Origin: Ignavibacteria bacterium
GTDB taxonomy: Bacteria > Bacteroidota > Ignavibacteria > Kapaibacteriales > Kapaibacteriaceae
Assembly: GCA_947458785.1 (NCBI GenBank)
Contig: CANGZU010000006.1
Location: 1 to 40,310 of the forward strand
DNA: 40,310 nt
Direction of reading: 5' to 3'
A program made the translations under genes and the position numbers. Under the pieces are notes generated by a model. The model saw only the letters and a list, made by a program, of their open reading frames with translations, was not told the origin of the DNA and did no database searches. The stretch's first letter is position 1; each line of letters begins with the position of its first letter. Of the stretch, positions 28,907 through 37,688 are shown piece after piece.

Positions 28907-30520
28907 TTAGCGCAGCTTTGAGATACGTGCGGCTTCAGGGAAGAGCGTCATTGCTTTCTTGACCTGCTTGTCCTTGGTAAGCATCACCGCTGTGTAGCCA
29001 TTATTGTTGAAGACAGAGCGTCCGATATAGGCCTTAACAATGAGCTTGATGTAATCTGCATCTGGCGTGTATTCACTCTCTTTCCACTCAACATTCTTTG
29101 CCTTTGCAAGGGTCTGCATGACCTCGATGTCTGACTGGTTGATGGTGAACTCTCGCAGGAACCGAGTGATATCGCTGCCATACTGTGCACGAAGTTCTTT
29201 TCCACGAGCACGCATCACATTGTCGGCTGTTTCCCAGAAGAGATTCTTAGCACGCAGGTTACGTGCGAGGAAGCCGATTGTGTCTTGTTTGACGATGTAG
29301 TCTGGCGTGACACCGCCGCCGCCGTATACAGTGCGGCCGGATGCAGTCTTGAACTTAGGACGCTTGTTTGTAGAGTCGTCAGCATTGTGATCGATATTAT
29401 CGCCTTCTTCTCCCTCTTCACGCCCTTCGCCACCGTAGTACTTGGCCTTGTCCTGATACGGACGCTGGATAAGGCGTCCGCTTGGAGTATAGTAGCGAGA
29501 AATCGTAAGCCGGAACGCTGACCCATCTCCAAGTGGGTACTGGCGCTGTACAAGCCCCTTACCAAAGGAGGTTTCACCGACTACGAGTCCGCGGTCCAAA
29601 TCCTGCACTGCACCGGAGACGATTTCACTGGCAGATGCTGATCCGCCGTTGATGAGGACGATCAATGGGATGTTCTCGAGTGCGCCGCCTTCGGTAGACC
29701 AGAAGTCTTCGTCAAACTCTGGACGACGTCCCTTGGTATATACTAGCTTCTTTCCAGCAGGAATGATCTCATCGGCAATGCGGAAGGCTTGGTCTAGATA
29801 TCCACCCGGGTTGTAGCGCAAGTCAAGGAGCAGTTTCTTCATGCCTTGTGAACGAAGATTCTCAACAGCGCGCATGAGCTCATCGTGCGTTGTTGCACTA
29901 AAGCGGTTCGCTGTAACATATCCAATGTCGGTACCGTCGATCATGAACGACGCATCGACAGAGTTCATCGGAATCTTATCTCGCGTCACATCGAATACAA
30001 GCAGATCTTTTTCGCCAAAACGCTTTATGTGAAGCTTCACAACAGTGCCCTTTGGTCCGCGAAGTTTCTTCGGAACCGTCTCACGCGTAAGCTTGATGGC
30101 TGTGGTATCGTTGATCTTCACAATCTTATCACCTGCTAGAATACCGAGTGCTTCGCTCGGCCCCCCGACAATTGGTGAAACCACGGTAACGGTATCATTG
30201 ACAATGTCGAACTCAACACCAATTCCGTCAAATGAACCACGAAACTCCTCTTCGACCTTCTGCATGTCTTTCGCAGTAATGTAGACCGAATGTGGATCGA
30301 GCTCATCGAGCATACCCTTGATGGCCGCTTCTGTGAGCTTCTGTGTATCTACGTCCTCGACGTAGTTCTTGACGGCCATTGAAAGCACATCGGAGAACTT
30401 CCGTGTTTGATCCATGACGGAATCGCCTGAGATCACCGGTTGGGCAAAAAAGCCAATACCAATGCCCACCCCAATGAGGACGGTGGCCAGGATGTAGAAG
30501 CGATACGGTGTTGTTTTCAT
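28907..30520 (-). CDS. S41 C-terminal processing peptidase (Prc/CtpA-like)
   Basis: Periplasmic serine protease with a PDZ domain that trims or degrades envelope proteins. One N-terminal helix (FYILATVLIGVGIGIGFFA) anchors it. The PDZ domain (GIGVEFDIVNDTVTVVSPIVG...GDKIVKINDT) precedes the catalytic core: LLLDLRYNPGGYL, then the nucleophile Ser in NGGSASASEIVSGA and the general-base Lys in GETSFGKGLVQ. A charged, acidic loop (GREEGEEGDNIDHN) sits in the region after the active site. I start at ATG 30520 (MKTTPYRFYIL, 537 residues), because a TAnnTTTG element precedes it; the track's 30685 start extends into the neighbouring T9SS gene. Confidence 0.93.
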   Translation of the reverse strand: MKTTPYRFYILATVLIGVGIGIGFFAQPVISGDSVMDQTRKFSDVLSMAVKNYVEDVDTQKLTEAAIKGMLDELDPHSVYITAKDMQKVEEEFRGSFDGIGVEFDIVNDTVTVVSPIVGGPSEALGILAGDKIVKINDTTAIKLTRETVPKKLRGPKGTVVKLHIKRFGEKDLLVFDVTRDKIPMNSVDASFMIDGTDIGYVTANRFSATTHDELMRAVENLRSQGMKKLLLDLRYNPGGYLDQAFRIADEIIPAGKKLVYTKGRRPEFDEDFWSTEGGALENIPLIVLINGGSASASEIVSGAVQDLDRGLVVGETSFGKGLVQRQYPLGDGSAFRLTISRYYTPSGRLIQRPYQDKAKYYGGEGREEGEEGDNIDHNADDSTNKRPKFKTASGRTVYGGGGVTPDYIVKQDTIGFLARNLRAKNLFWETADNVMRARGKELRAQYGSDITRFLREFTINQSDIEVMQTLAKAKNVEWKESEYTPDADYIKLIVKAYIGRSVFNNNGYTAVMLTKDKQVKKAMTLFPEAARISKLR

Positions 30521-30544
30521 ACGTGTTTGCTGTTGTAACGGGGC

Positions 30545-30552
30545 CAAAACTA
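30545..30552 (-). promoter_or_regulatory. Putative Bacteroidetes-type -7 element before the S41 protease
   Basis: On the minus strand this reads TAGTTTTG, an exact match to TAnnTTTG. It is 24 bases upstream of the ATG at 30520, in the 76-base gap after the T9SS gene, so the protease can be transcribed separately from its upstream neighbours. No clear -33 motif was found. Confidence 0.45.
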
Positions 30553-30596
30553 CGCAATCGGCGCTGGGAAATAGACGAAGAGGAGCTGTATCGAGT

Positions 30597-33500
30597 CTAT
30601 CGGGCAACAACAATCGGCACGATCTGTACCTGTCCCGTGTTGACGACACATGCGTAGGAACCGGCAGGGACTGCCGAAAGATCAAGTTGCAATGCCTGGG
30701 CTGGCTCGCCTGCCCATGAGTGACTTAGCACGATCGATCCTGTGATGTCTACCAGCTGAAGACTACAGGAGGTAAGGGGCTGTCCAAAACTGATTACCAC
30801 TTGCTCGCTAGCGGGTTGCGGCGATACCATCAATGCACCAATCTTTCGTGAGATCGAACCAATCGGTACATCGCACCTGCTGAGTCCCTCGTACTTTTGT
30901 CCTTTGCTTCGGCCTTGAAGGATTACTGTCCGGACCAAGCACGACTGCCGGAATTCGAGCGTATCACGAACGTACCGAACTGAATCGGCGGTTGTTGGCG
31001 AATAGCATACCACCAGGCTTGCCGAACCATCAACAGGATCCATGCGCAGGACAAACTGCGATTGCGGCAACGAAAAGATCGTGTTCTGCCGCAGGAAGAT
31101 ATACGGGAACGCCAGACCACGAATGCCGACATTCTCAAGTTCGAGCGTGTCACACCATACCTCGCCGATCGTGCGGATGCCCATATCGTACGTCTGGCGA
31201 GGGTCAAAGCTTCCGTTTATCGACATCGCAAAACCAGGAATGGTATCGATCCTGCGTGTGACGTTTCCTGCAGAATCAACAGCCTCGAAGCCAAAGATTG
31301 CGTCACGATAGACATCAAAAATCTCTACGCTATAGCGGCGTTCGATGATAGTAGAATCTGTCAGTGTTACGCTGCAATTCACAAGCAGCGAATCAAGAAT
31401 GCGTGCACGTTCGAGTCCAAGATCCGAGCCAACCTCATCGGAGACCAGCACGGTAAACTTCGGATTACACGAGTCCCGATCATCGAGGATCTTCGGTCCG
31501 TCACGGTCTGAGCGTTCTTCAACAATCAGATTCAACACATTACGATCAGAACAGGAGTCGCTAACGAGAACCGGTCCTTCGAAGATCTTTTGTTCGACCC
31601 CTTCGTGACAGTATTGGATCTTTACCCGTTCGCCCGGCTGAAGTGTAAGAGGCAGCGCTGGGCCACTAAGACTCATCGTGCCCGGCAGCCTGATCTTCGT
31701 GATCGTTTGTGGGTACTTGCCGTAGTTCTCCAGCTCGATGGAATCGCACTTCGTCCTGCCAATAGGTACGACGTAGTTGCGCGTCTGTGTCTTCGAGGTA
31801 TCGTCACGATGCGACACAGGAGCCACAGTGAATCCAGGAATATCGACTGTGAATTGAGACTTCTGCTCAACGAAATCCTTAATCTCTACGATGGCGCTGC
31901 CATCGAGGAATCTGTTCTTCAAGGAAATCTTGATCGGCAGTGTTGCCTGTGGCGGACTAAATGAGCCAACGGTATAGGTGGTGTTCATCTCCGGCGTTGA
32001 GATCACGTTGTAGGTCTGCAACCTCGAGTCCCCAATCACGGAGTCTGTCATCATCCCGTCGAACTCATAGCAGCGAACGTTACCCACAAGCTTCGGAGGG
32101 TATACATCAAGCGGACGGAACGACATGCCCCCTATATAGCCATACGAGTTTGCGTCACCGTAGCCGTAGACATAGATACCAAAGTTCGTATCGGCCTTGA
32201 TCTCATGCACACCATCGCGCATCGGCAGGCGCGCCCATGAATACGACGAGGTGCCAATTGGAAGGAAGCGTGCCTGGTCTACAGGCACACCATCGATGAT
32301 AAGCGATCCAAGGCTAGTTGTCGGAATGACAACATTCAGCCACTGCTCGAGATATACAGAATCAATGGGTCGTATGCGGCCCCCTACGAAATCGTAGATG
32401 TATGCCTGAATGCTGATGAAACGGTATGCGCTCATGAATTGCTCAGCAGGGGGCACGAGCATCATCGCAGGATCCCCACGACGCGTGATATCGGTACCAC
32501 CTCCGATTCCAGCAGTCTTCTTGTATTGCACGGTGATCGATGGATTCGAGGTTGTGATTACCGCGGCTTGTAAGAGCGGACGCTCCATCTGCTGCCCAGC
32601 CATCAGCATCTGCTGGAATTGCCCATCGATGAACACTTCTGTTGAATCAAACCCAGCGATAACCCTGTAGATGTCATTACCAATGTTTACTTCATTACTT
32701 GAGCGTGCAAATGGCGTCACGTAGGCGCTCTTACCCCATGTGCGTATCGGCGTCATCTGTTCGATGAGGCAGTCGCGCGACCCTAGGTTTTGCACTTCCT
32801 GGATCGGAACGATTGCCCGCTGCTGTCCACCGAAGACGGCAACAGGCTTATTCGAGCGCACGAACGACCCCGATAGATCATTATTCGCCCCTTTGCGAGG
32901 ATCGGCCTGCACTAGGTAGCTTTCACCACGATCGAGGATGATCGTTGTGGGCTTCGGAGCTTGAATCTTCACAGTTGGAACAGAGGGCGTGATCGTTACG
33001 ATCGTGCTGTCTTCTGTTGCCACAACAACAAACTGTGACGGTGTCGATGTCCCCGTAGGAATACCACCACTTAAGCGTGCATCAGAGTTGTAGGCAACGA
33101 CCATGTAGTCATCTGCCAGGGCATCCGTTGGCAACACCATGAATGCTTCACTTGTCAGGACAGCCTGATTGAGGGCGTAAACGGTAACTTCGTCTTCTGC
33201 CTCAACGTGCACGCTTTGCAACGCGACTGTCTCATTCTGAGACGAGACGTAGTTTAAATTTCCGCTTCCGCTGGCATTAATACCACGAAGTTCGATGTTT
33301 TGATAGAACTTCGACAACGTCACAATGTTTCGAACATCGGTGATGCTGAAGGTATCAACGATTGTCGATCCATCATTCCTGCGCCATGTAACCCGGCCAC
33401 GCGTTGGACGTTCAGCCCCTATATACACATACAGTTGATGTTCTCGTTGAAGCACTGGATCGGACGATATCGAGTTCTCTTCGTTATGCCAGTTGGGCAT

Positions 33501-33614
33501 AAAGCTCAGCCAGAAATCTCGCCCCTTACTGTCGGGGTAAACCTGCGCTGACGCTACAGAGCCAGCGCCTACCAGCATGATCATGTGCAGAATGAGGACC
33601 AGCTGTTTCTTCAT
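30597..33614 (-). CDS. IgGFc-binding-domain-like T9SS-secreted protein
   Basis: A 1005-residue secreted protein. Signal peptide MKKQLVLILHMIMLVGAGSVASA, then GRDFWLSFMPNWHN and LYVYIGAERPTRGRVTW, which open the IgGFc-binding N-terminal domain family common in Bacteroidota surface proteins; that region extends over about 480 residues and includes the characteristic SFVRSNKPVAVFGGQQ. Ig-like modules follow (CDSIELENYGKYPQTITKIR, CDTLELENVGIRGLAFP). The end is a type A T9SS sorting domain (MVSPQPASEQVVISFG...VPAGSYACVV). The name comes from vertebrate proteins; IgG binding by this bacterial protein is not implied. Its ATG overlaps the stop of the metallophosphatase (ATGA), a sign of translational coupling. 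Confidence 0.9.
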   Translation of the reverse strand: MKKQLVLILHMIMLVGAGSVASAQVYPDSKGRDFWLSFMPNWHNEENSISSDPVLQREHQLYVYIGAERPTRGRVTWRRNDGSTIVDTFSITDVRNIVTLSKFYQNIELRGINASGSGNLNYVSSQNETVALQSVHVEAEDEVTVYALNQAVLTSEAFMVLPTDALADDYMVVAYNSDARLSGGIPTGTSTPSQFVVVATEDSTIVTITPSVPTVKIQAPKPTTIILDRGESYLVQADPRKGANNDLSGSFVRSNKPVAVFGGQQRAIVPIQEVQNLGSRDCLIEQMTPIRTWGKSAYVTPFARSSNEVNIGNDIYRVIAGFDSTEVFIDGQFQQMLMAGQQMERPLLQAAVITTSNPSITVQYKKTAGIGGGTDITRRGDPAMMLVPPAEQFMSAYRFISIQAYIYDFVGGRIRPIDSVYLEQWLNVVIPTTSLGSLIIDGVPVDQARFLPIGTSSYSWARLPMRDGVHEIKADTNFGIYVYGYGDANSYGYIGGMSFRPLDVYPPKLVGNVRCYEFDGMMTDSVIGDSRLQTYNVISTPEMNTTYTVGSFSPPQATLPIKISLKNRFLDGSAIVEIKDFVEQKSQFTVDIPGFTVAPVSHRDDTSKTQTRNYVVPIGRTKCDSIELENYGKYPQTITKIRLPGTMSLSGPALPLTLQPGERVKIQYCHEGVEQKIFEGPVLVSDSCSDRNVLNLIVEERSDRDGPKILDDRDSCNPKFTVLVSDEVGSDLGLERARILDSLLVNCSVTLTDSTIIERRYSVEIFDVYRDAIFGFEAVDSAGNVTRRIDTIPGFAMSINGSFDPRQTYDMGIRTIGEVWCDTLELENVGIRGLAFPYIFLRQNTIFSLPQSQFVLRMDPVDGSASLVVCYSPTTADSVRYVRDTLEFRQSCLVRTVILQGRSKGQKYEGLSRCDVPIGSISRKIGALMVSPQPASEQVVISFGQPLTSCSLQLVDITGSIVLSHSWAGEPAQALQLDLSAVPAGSYACVVNTGQVQIVPIVVAR

Positions 33615-34483
33615 AATGTTACACTACCCTTCTCAAAGCCATCAGCATCATAGACTATCATCGTAAGACCACGGTTCGCCACCATTATGCGTGCGAATCC
33701 TCCACCCGAATGTGCTAGAACACTATGCTGGCCACGCGAAGTTTCACGACTTCCGCCGCCGCCGCCAGAAACAAGACACGTAAACCTATCCTGCGGATTG
33801 CGAATGACCTGCATATCATGGTCATGTCCGCAGCAGTAAAGCGCCACTTGATGCTTGTCGAGGATGGGTTTAACATGCTTCAACAGATGTTCCTGATCCT
33901 TGTAATGTCCGTAACTGCGGATCGGATGATGTCCGGCAACAATTCGCAGACCAGGTTTGGCCTGCGCCAACGCTTGATCAAGCCAGGCAATCTGCTGTCG
34001 CCACCCGTCCTTCGTCTGCATAATCGGTGTTGTATCAAGAGCCACGACAGTCAATTTGGTTACAGCATCAGCGTCAAACTCCTGCACCCATGTTCTGCCG
34101 GGCATATGCCAACGAGGATTGACCCTACCGTAGGCGATCTGAGCATCGGCGTCTCCACGATGGTCGTGATTACCCAGAATCGACCACCAAGGAAGGTCAA
34201 GCCCTTGATAGATCTGCTCGTACTTGGTCTTCCATTGAGGGTCATCAACTGATTTGACACCATTCGGGTAGATGTTGTCGCCGGTACTCAACACAAAATG
34301 TGCTCCGGTTGCCTTCGCTACTGACATCATACCCTTGGCAACCCGCTTTTGCAGCGAGCCGCCTGTACCCCAATCCCCTACGACGAGAAAGGAATATGGC
34401 TGGTCGAGCACGGTGGCCATCGAGCCAAGTGGACGCAGTGCTAGAGCACTCGTCAGAGAAATAAGTAGTTGGCGCCTGTTCAT
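33611..34483 (-). CDS. Exported metallophosphatase, purple acid phosphatase (TRAP/ACP5) type
   Basis: Two-metal phosphoesterase. Metal-site motifs appear in order: FLVVGDWGTGG, LSTGDNIYPNG, SILGNHDHRG, VAGHHPI and CCGHDHDMQ. These are the five blocks of type 5 (tartrate-resistant) acid phosphatases. The product from ATG 34483 is 290 residues with N-terminus MNRRQLLISLTSALALRP, a signal with a twin-arginine-like RRQLL motif, so Tat export of a folded, metal-loaded enzyme is possible. The track start at 34813 lies inside the divergent methyltransferase gene. It is the first gene of a pair with the IgGFc-like protein, overlapping it by four bases. Confidence 0.9.
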   Translation of the reverse strand: MNRRQLLISLTSALALRPLGSMATVLDQPYSFLVVGDWGTGGSLQKRVAKGMMSVAKATGAHFVLSTGDNIYPNGVKSVDDPQWKTKYEQIYQGLDLPWWSILGNHDHRGDADAQIAYGRVNPRWHMPGRTWVQEFDADAVTKLTVVALDTTPIMQTKDGWRQQIAWLDQALAQAKPGLRIVAGHHPIRSYGHYKDQEHLLKHVKPILDKHQVALYCCGHDHDMQVIRNPQDRFTCLVSGGGGGSRETSRGQHSVLAHSGGGFARIMVANRGLTMIVYDADGFEKGSVTL

Positions 34484-34510
34484 CGTCTGCCAAAGTACGA
34501 TATTCGCACC

Positions 34511-35050
34511 GTGCGTAAACTCACCCACGACGAACTTGTTGCCATCCGGGCATCTCCGGAACAAGCGGCCCAGATCCCACGGCATCCGATTGCCTTGGTG
34601 GTGCACGACATCCGCAGTCTGTACAACGTAGGTTCTCTGTTCCGAACCTCGGATGCATTTGCCGTGGCGCTGGTCGTTCTTTGTGGGTTTACCCCATCGC
34701 CCCCGCGTCCGGAAATTGCCAAAACAGCCCTCGGGGCCGACAGCGTTGTGCCCTACGTCTGGTTCCCTGACATCAATCAGGCTCTCGACCACCTGACGCA
34801 AGAGGGGTATCATCTCTGGGCAGCGGAGATCACAACGAACTCTTCCCGGGCAGCGGACCTAACAGGCGATAACTTTCCTCTTGCCCTTGTTTTGGGCAAT
34901 GAGCTCACAGGCGTCCCCAACGACGTCCTCGACCGCTGCGAGGGCTCACTCGAGATACCGATGCATGGTACCAAGCATTCGCTAAATGTTGCCGTTGCAG
35001 CCGGAATTCTTCTATCATCAATTGTAGACCGTTATAGGCAACTCGTATGA
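34511..35050 (+). CDS. SpoU/TrmH-family RNA 2'-O-methyltransferase
   Basis: SPOUT-fold methyltransferase for ribose 2'-O-methylation of tRNA or rRNA. The three family motifs are visible: VVHDIRSLYNVGSLFRTSDAF, LALVLGNELTGVP and LEIPMHGTKHSLNVAVAAGILL, the last forming the trefoil-knot SAM site. The exact target base is not determined. I place the start at GTG 34511 (MRKLTHDELVAIR, 179 residues), leaving a 27-base gap to the divergent phosphatase; the track's TTG 34469 would overlap that gene. The stop overlaps the next gene as ATGA. Confidence 0.9.
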   Translation: MRKLTHDELVAIRASPEQAAQIPRHPIALVVHDIRSLYNVGSLFRTSDAFAVALVVLCGFTPSPPRPEIAKTALGADSVVPYVWFPDINQALDHLTQEGYHLWAAEITTNSSRAADLTGDNFPLALVLGNELTGVPNDVLDRCEGSLEIPMHGTKHSLNVAVAAGILLSSIVDRYRQLV

Positions 35051-35790
35051 TCACCGTCGCTGTACCAACACTCGGCCTGTCCGCTCCGCTTCTTGAAAAC
35101 ATTGAACAAGCTGCTCAGGGAAGGGGCTGGCAGATCCGCCGCGCCACGCTTGATGAGTGTGGAGACCTGCTCAAATCCAACATGGTCGACATCGCACTGA
35201 CCTCTCCCTATGGTTACGGTAAGGGTGTTGCGGCTGTGGACTACCGCATCATTGCATCGACCTGCGTTGCCCTCGAAGACTATACCAACAGCTACGGCAT
35301 CTCGTTTCCGCCACATAGCAAGGGGCTCTCTCGTGCATACTCGCCAGAGCCTACGGCGTTCTCAACGATCATCGGACGTCTGATCATGGCTGAGAAGTTT
35401 GATGTTGCACTAGAGCTTGTGTCCTCGGCCGACCATGCAGACTGCATTATCGGACCTGTTGCGGCCGGCGAGCCCCCTGCCATGGACCTCGGAGAAGAAT
35501 GGTTCGATACCGTTGAATCACCCCTACCCATGGCCCTATGGGTGGTGCGTGTTGACACCGAGGCCACAGACGTAGAAGCCTTTGTGAGCGAGTGCGCCAA
35601 TCAGCAGCTCCTACATGCTCACGTAAGCGAATTGGTTCCCCTAAGTGCCGACCACATGCCCCGCGAGGGCAGGATTCTCTATCGATGGTCATCTGAAGTA
35701 GAGGAAGGACTCACGGCAGCACTCCACACGATGTTCTATCACCAACTCCTGCGCGAGCTCCCTGCGATCAAGCTCTACGGCAAAGACTAA
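35047..35790 (+). CDS. MqnA/MqnD-like protein (VitK2_biosynth family)
   Basis: 247 residues resembling the periplasmic-binding-protein fold of MqnA (chorismate dehydratase) and MqnD of the futalosine menaquinone pathway. Supporting segments are VDIALTSPYGYGKG (compare the family's DVALiPs), CIIGPVAAGEPPAMDLGEEWFDTVESPLPMALWVVR (compare IGD.Al...DLG.eW...TGLPFVFAvWv) and a C-terminal helix with WSSEVEEGLTAALHTMFYHQLLRE. Several residues differ from canonical MqnA, so it may be a divergent paralogue. No other menaquinone gene is nearby. It is coupled to the SpoU gene by an ATGA overlap. Confidence 0.6.
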   Translation: MITVAVPTLGLSAPLLENIEQAAQGRGWQIRRATLDECGDLLKSNMVDIALTSPYGYGKGVAAVDYRIIASTCVALEDYTNSYGISFPPHSKGLSRAYSPEPTAFSTIIGRLIMAEKFDVALELVSSADHADCIIGPVAAGEPPAMDLGEEWFDTVESPLPMALWVVRVDTEATDVEAFVSECANQQLLHAHVSELVPLSADHMPREGRILYRWSSEVEEGLTAALHTMFYHQLLRELPAIKLYGKD

Positions 35791-35801
35791 GCGAAGTCGA
35801 G

Positions 35802-35809
35802 TATCTTTG
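35802..35809 (+). promoter_or_regulatory. Putative Bacteroidetes-type -7 element before the aldolase gene
   Basis: TATCTTTG matches TAnnTTTG exactly, in the 48-base gap between the MqnA-like stop and the aldolase ATG at 35839. The position predicts a leader of about 23 bases. A GGAG sequence follows at 35826-35829, well placed as a ribosome binding site. Confidence 0.5.
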
Positions 35810-35838
35810 TATCTCTTAACCTCTCTGGAGACATCTCG

Positions 35839-36489
35839 ATGCAGATCTACGTAGACAGCGCAAACATCAAAGAAATTCAACACGCAGCCTCGATGGGCTT
35901 TATCAGTGGCGTTACAACGAATCCTTCGCTTCTTGCAAAGGAAGATCCGTCAACGGATATCCGCGAGCTGATCAAGAACATTCACAACACTGTCGGTGGC
36001 CATACAAGCGTTGAAGTTATCAGCACTGATACCGATGGCATGCTGCGCGAGGCCGACGAGATCCTGTCGTGGTTTCCAGAAGCAACGATCAAGATTCCAT
36101 TTATTCCAGCCGGCCTAACAGCCGTTCGCAGACTCTCCGACCAGAACATTCCGACGAACGTCACACTGCTCTTTACAGCAAACCAAGCGCTCATTGCATC
36201 CAACGCCGGTGCAACCTATGTGAGCTTGTTCATGGGGCGCCTGGATGATATAGGAACAGACAGCCTGATTGCCCTGCAGGACACCTGTGAGATCTGGGAT
36301 GCCCAAGGACTTGAGTCGATGATCATCGCAGCATCGATCCGCACACCAATCCACATGCTCGAATGCGCCAAAGCTGGTGCACATATCGCTACTGTCCCAT
36401 ACAAAGTGATCATGCAGTCGATGAAGCATCCGCTGACCGACGCAGGACTCGATGCATTCCTCAAGGATGCAACTAAGATTAAGATGTAA
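35839..36489 (+). CDS. Fructose-6-phosphate aldolase / short transaldolase
   Basis: Class I aldolase of the small transaldolase family (216 residues), forming a Schiff base with Lys85 in TIKIPF, at the same residue number as E. coli FsaA. Other family blocks are MQIYVDSANIKEIQ, GVTTNPSLLAKE, NVTLLFTANQALIASNAGATYVSLFMGRLDD and AASIRTPIHMLECAKAGAHIATVPYKVI. Members split into true transaldolases of the pentose phosphate pathway and fructose-6-phosphate aldolases; annotation pipelines often call this length 'fructose-6-phosphate aldolase', but transaldolase activity is common. It has its own promoter element and GGAG site. Confidence 0.94.
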   Translation: MQIYVDSANIKEIQHAASMGFISGVTTNPSLLAKEDPSTDIRELIKNIHNTVGGHTSVEVISTDTDGMLREADEILSWFPEATIKIPFIPAGLTAVRRLSDQNIPTNVTLLFTANQALIASNAGATYVSLFMGRLDDIGTDSLIALQDTCEIWDAQGLESMIIAASIRTPIHMLECAKAGAHIATVPYKVIMQSMKHPLTDAGLDAFLKDATKIKM

Positions 36490-36503
36490 GTGTTCTTGCC
36501 TGC

Positions 36504-37016
36504 ATGAAAAACAGCATCTGCATTCTGTTGGTCATGCTCGTCATGACGTTTCTGCACGTTGCCGCCGAAAACACAGCGGTTGGCAAGCGCGCGATTGAGT
36601 TCGACCTCGCAGACCAATTCGAACGCGAATGGTCGTGGAAACAACACTGGAAAGGCAAGGCCACCATACTTGTCCTGAGTGATTGGAAGGGCAGCGACTA
36701 TACACCAACATGGACCACGCCATTGACGGCAAGGCTCAAAGACCGTGTCAAATTTGTTGCGCTTGCCGACGTATCTCTTGCACCAGGGTTCCTGAAAGGC
36801 TATCTGCGGTCGCGTTTTCGTGATGCGTACGCCACGCCTATCCTGCTGGACTGGGACGGCGATGTCTTTGAACACTACTCGTTCGAGTCGGGCGTGCCCA
36901 ATGTTCTCTTTATCGATGCTCAGGGGGTCGTACGCCTTCACGTATGGGGCAAGGGTTCCGCTGATCTGGCCAATGCCTTTGCGAGCAATGTTGAGAAGCT
37001 CTTACCACCACGATAG
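36504..37016 (+). CDS. Exported thioredoxin-fold protein without CxxC
   Basis: 170 residues with a signal peptide (MKNSICILLVMLVMTFLHVAAE). The body has a thioredoxin-like layout: a strand ATILVLSDWKGSDYTP where redox proteins would have WC..C, then RVKFVALADVS, and a late cis-Pro-like GVPNVLFIDAQGVVRLHVWG. No Cys remains in the active-site loop, so a disulfide oxidoreductase role is unlikely; the closest character I know is the YtfJ-like/AhpC-TSA-related group. It starts 14 bases after the aldolase stop and shares its transcript, with the TetR gene 15 bases beyond. Confidence 0.72.
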   Translation: MKNSICILLVMLVMTFLHVAAENTAVGKRAIEFDLADQFEREWSWKQHWKGKATILVLSDWKGSDYTPTWTTPLTARLKDRVKFVALADVSLAPGFLKGYLRSRFRDAYATPILLDWDGDVFEHYSFESGVPNVLFIDAQGVVRLHVWGKGSADLANAFASNVEKLLPPR

Positions 37017-37031
37017 AATGGTTGTTGGTCT

Positions 37032-37688
37032 ATGCCTGCATACGTAGACAAAACAGCGAAGCAAGCTGAGATTGTGAAGCATGCCGCAGACGTCTTTTCG
37101 CAGACAGGCTATCATGCATCAAAGATCCAAGACATTGCAACAGCAGCCTGCATAGGCAAGGGCACCATCTACGAATATTTTCGGACCAAAGAGCAGCTCT
37201 TCCTTGCTGTCTATGACGCGTGGATGAGCGAGTTCGAGGAGATTGTTCAAACGCGAATCGAAGCCGCTGAAGACGCACTTTCCAAGATCGATGCAATTCG
37301 CGACAGCGCTGTTGAATTCTACGAGTCTCGCGCAGGACAAGCCCCCTTGCTACTGGAGTTTTGGGCACATGCATTGCGCACAGACAATCCTGCATTCCTC
37401 GAACGCATCAACCAAACGCGCAATTTTCTACGATCACTTGGTATGAAGCTTACCAAGGAGTTGACGCACTCCGAGTGGTTCCGCGATGTCGACGAAGAGG
37501 CTTTCGCAACTCTCGAGACAGGCATCAGCGACGGCATCTTTCTTGCCTGGGTGTTGGATGGGCGCAGCTTCCCATTAAGCAAGGCGTTTACGTTCCGTCA
37601 GAGTCTGATTGGTCTTGGTCTTCTCAATGATGATGCACGCGCACTCCTGACTCCGAAGCTTGGCTCGAAGTTGAAGCGGGGCTTCTGA
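37032..37688 (+). CDS. TetR/AcrR-family transcriptional regulator
   Basis: 218 residues. The N-terminal helix-turn-helix (about residues 10-56) reads IVKHAADVFSQTGYHASKIQDIATAACIGKGTIYEYFRTKEQLF, a textbook TetR DNA-binding domain (only part quoted as motif: GKGTIYEYF). The C-terminal half is an all-helical ligand-binding and dimer domain without a recognisable ligand signature. The target is unknown; candidates are its own upstream genes or the convergent acyltransferase, whose stop codon abuts its TGA with no gap. No clear palindromic operator was found next to it. Confidence 0.9.
   Translation: MPAYVDKTAKQAEIVKHAADVFSQTGYHASKIQDIATAACIGKGTIYEYFRTKEQLFLAVYDAWMSEFEEIVQTRIEAAEDALSKIDAIRDSAVEFYESRAGQAPLLLEFWAHALRTDNPAFLERINQTRNFLRSLGMKLTKELTHSEWFRDVDEEAFATLETGISDGIFLAWVLDGRSFPLSKAFTFRQSLIGLGLLNDDARALLTPKLGSKLKRGF

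Noticed and set aside
36216-36941. 241-residue minus-strand ORF
   Set aside because: Antisense to the aldolase and thioredoxin-like genes, with no recognisable motif.
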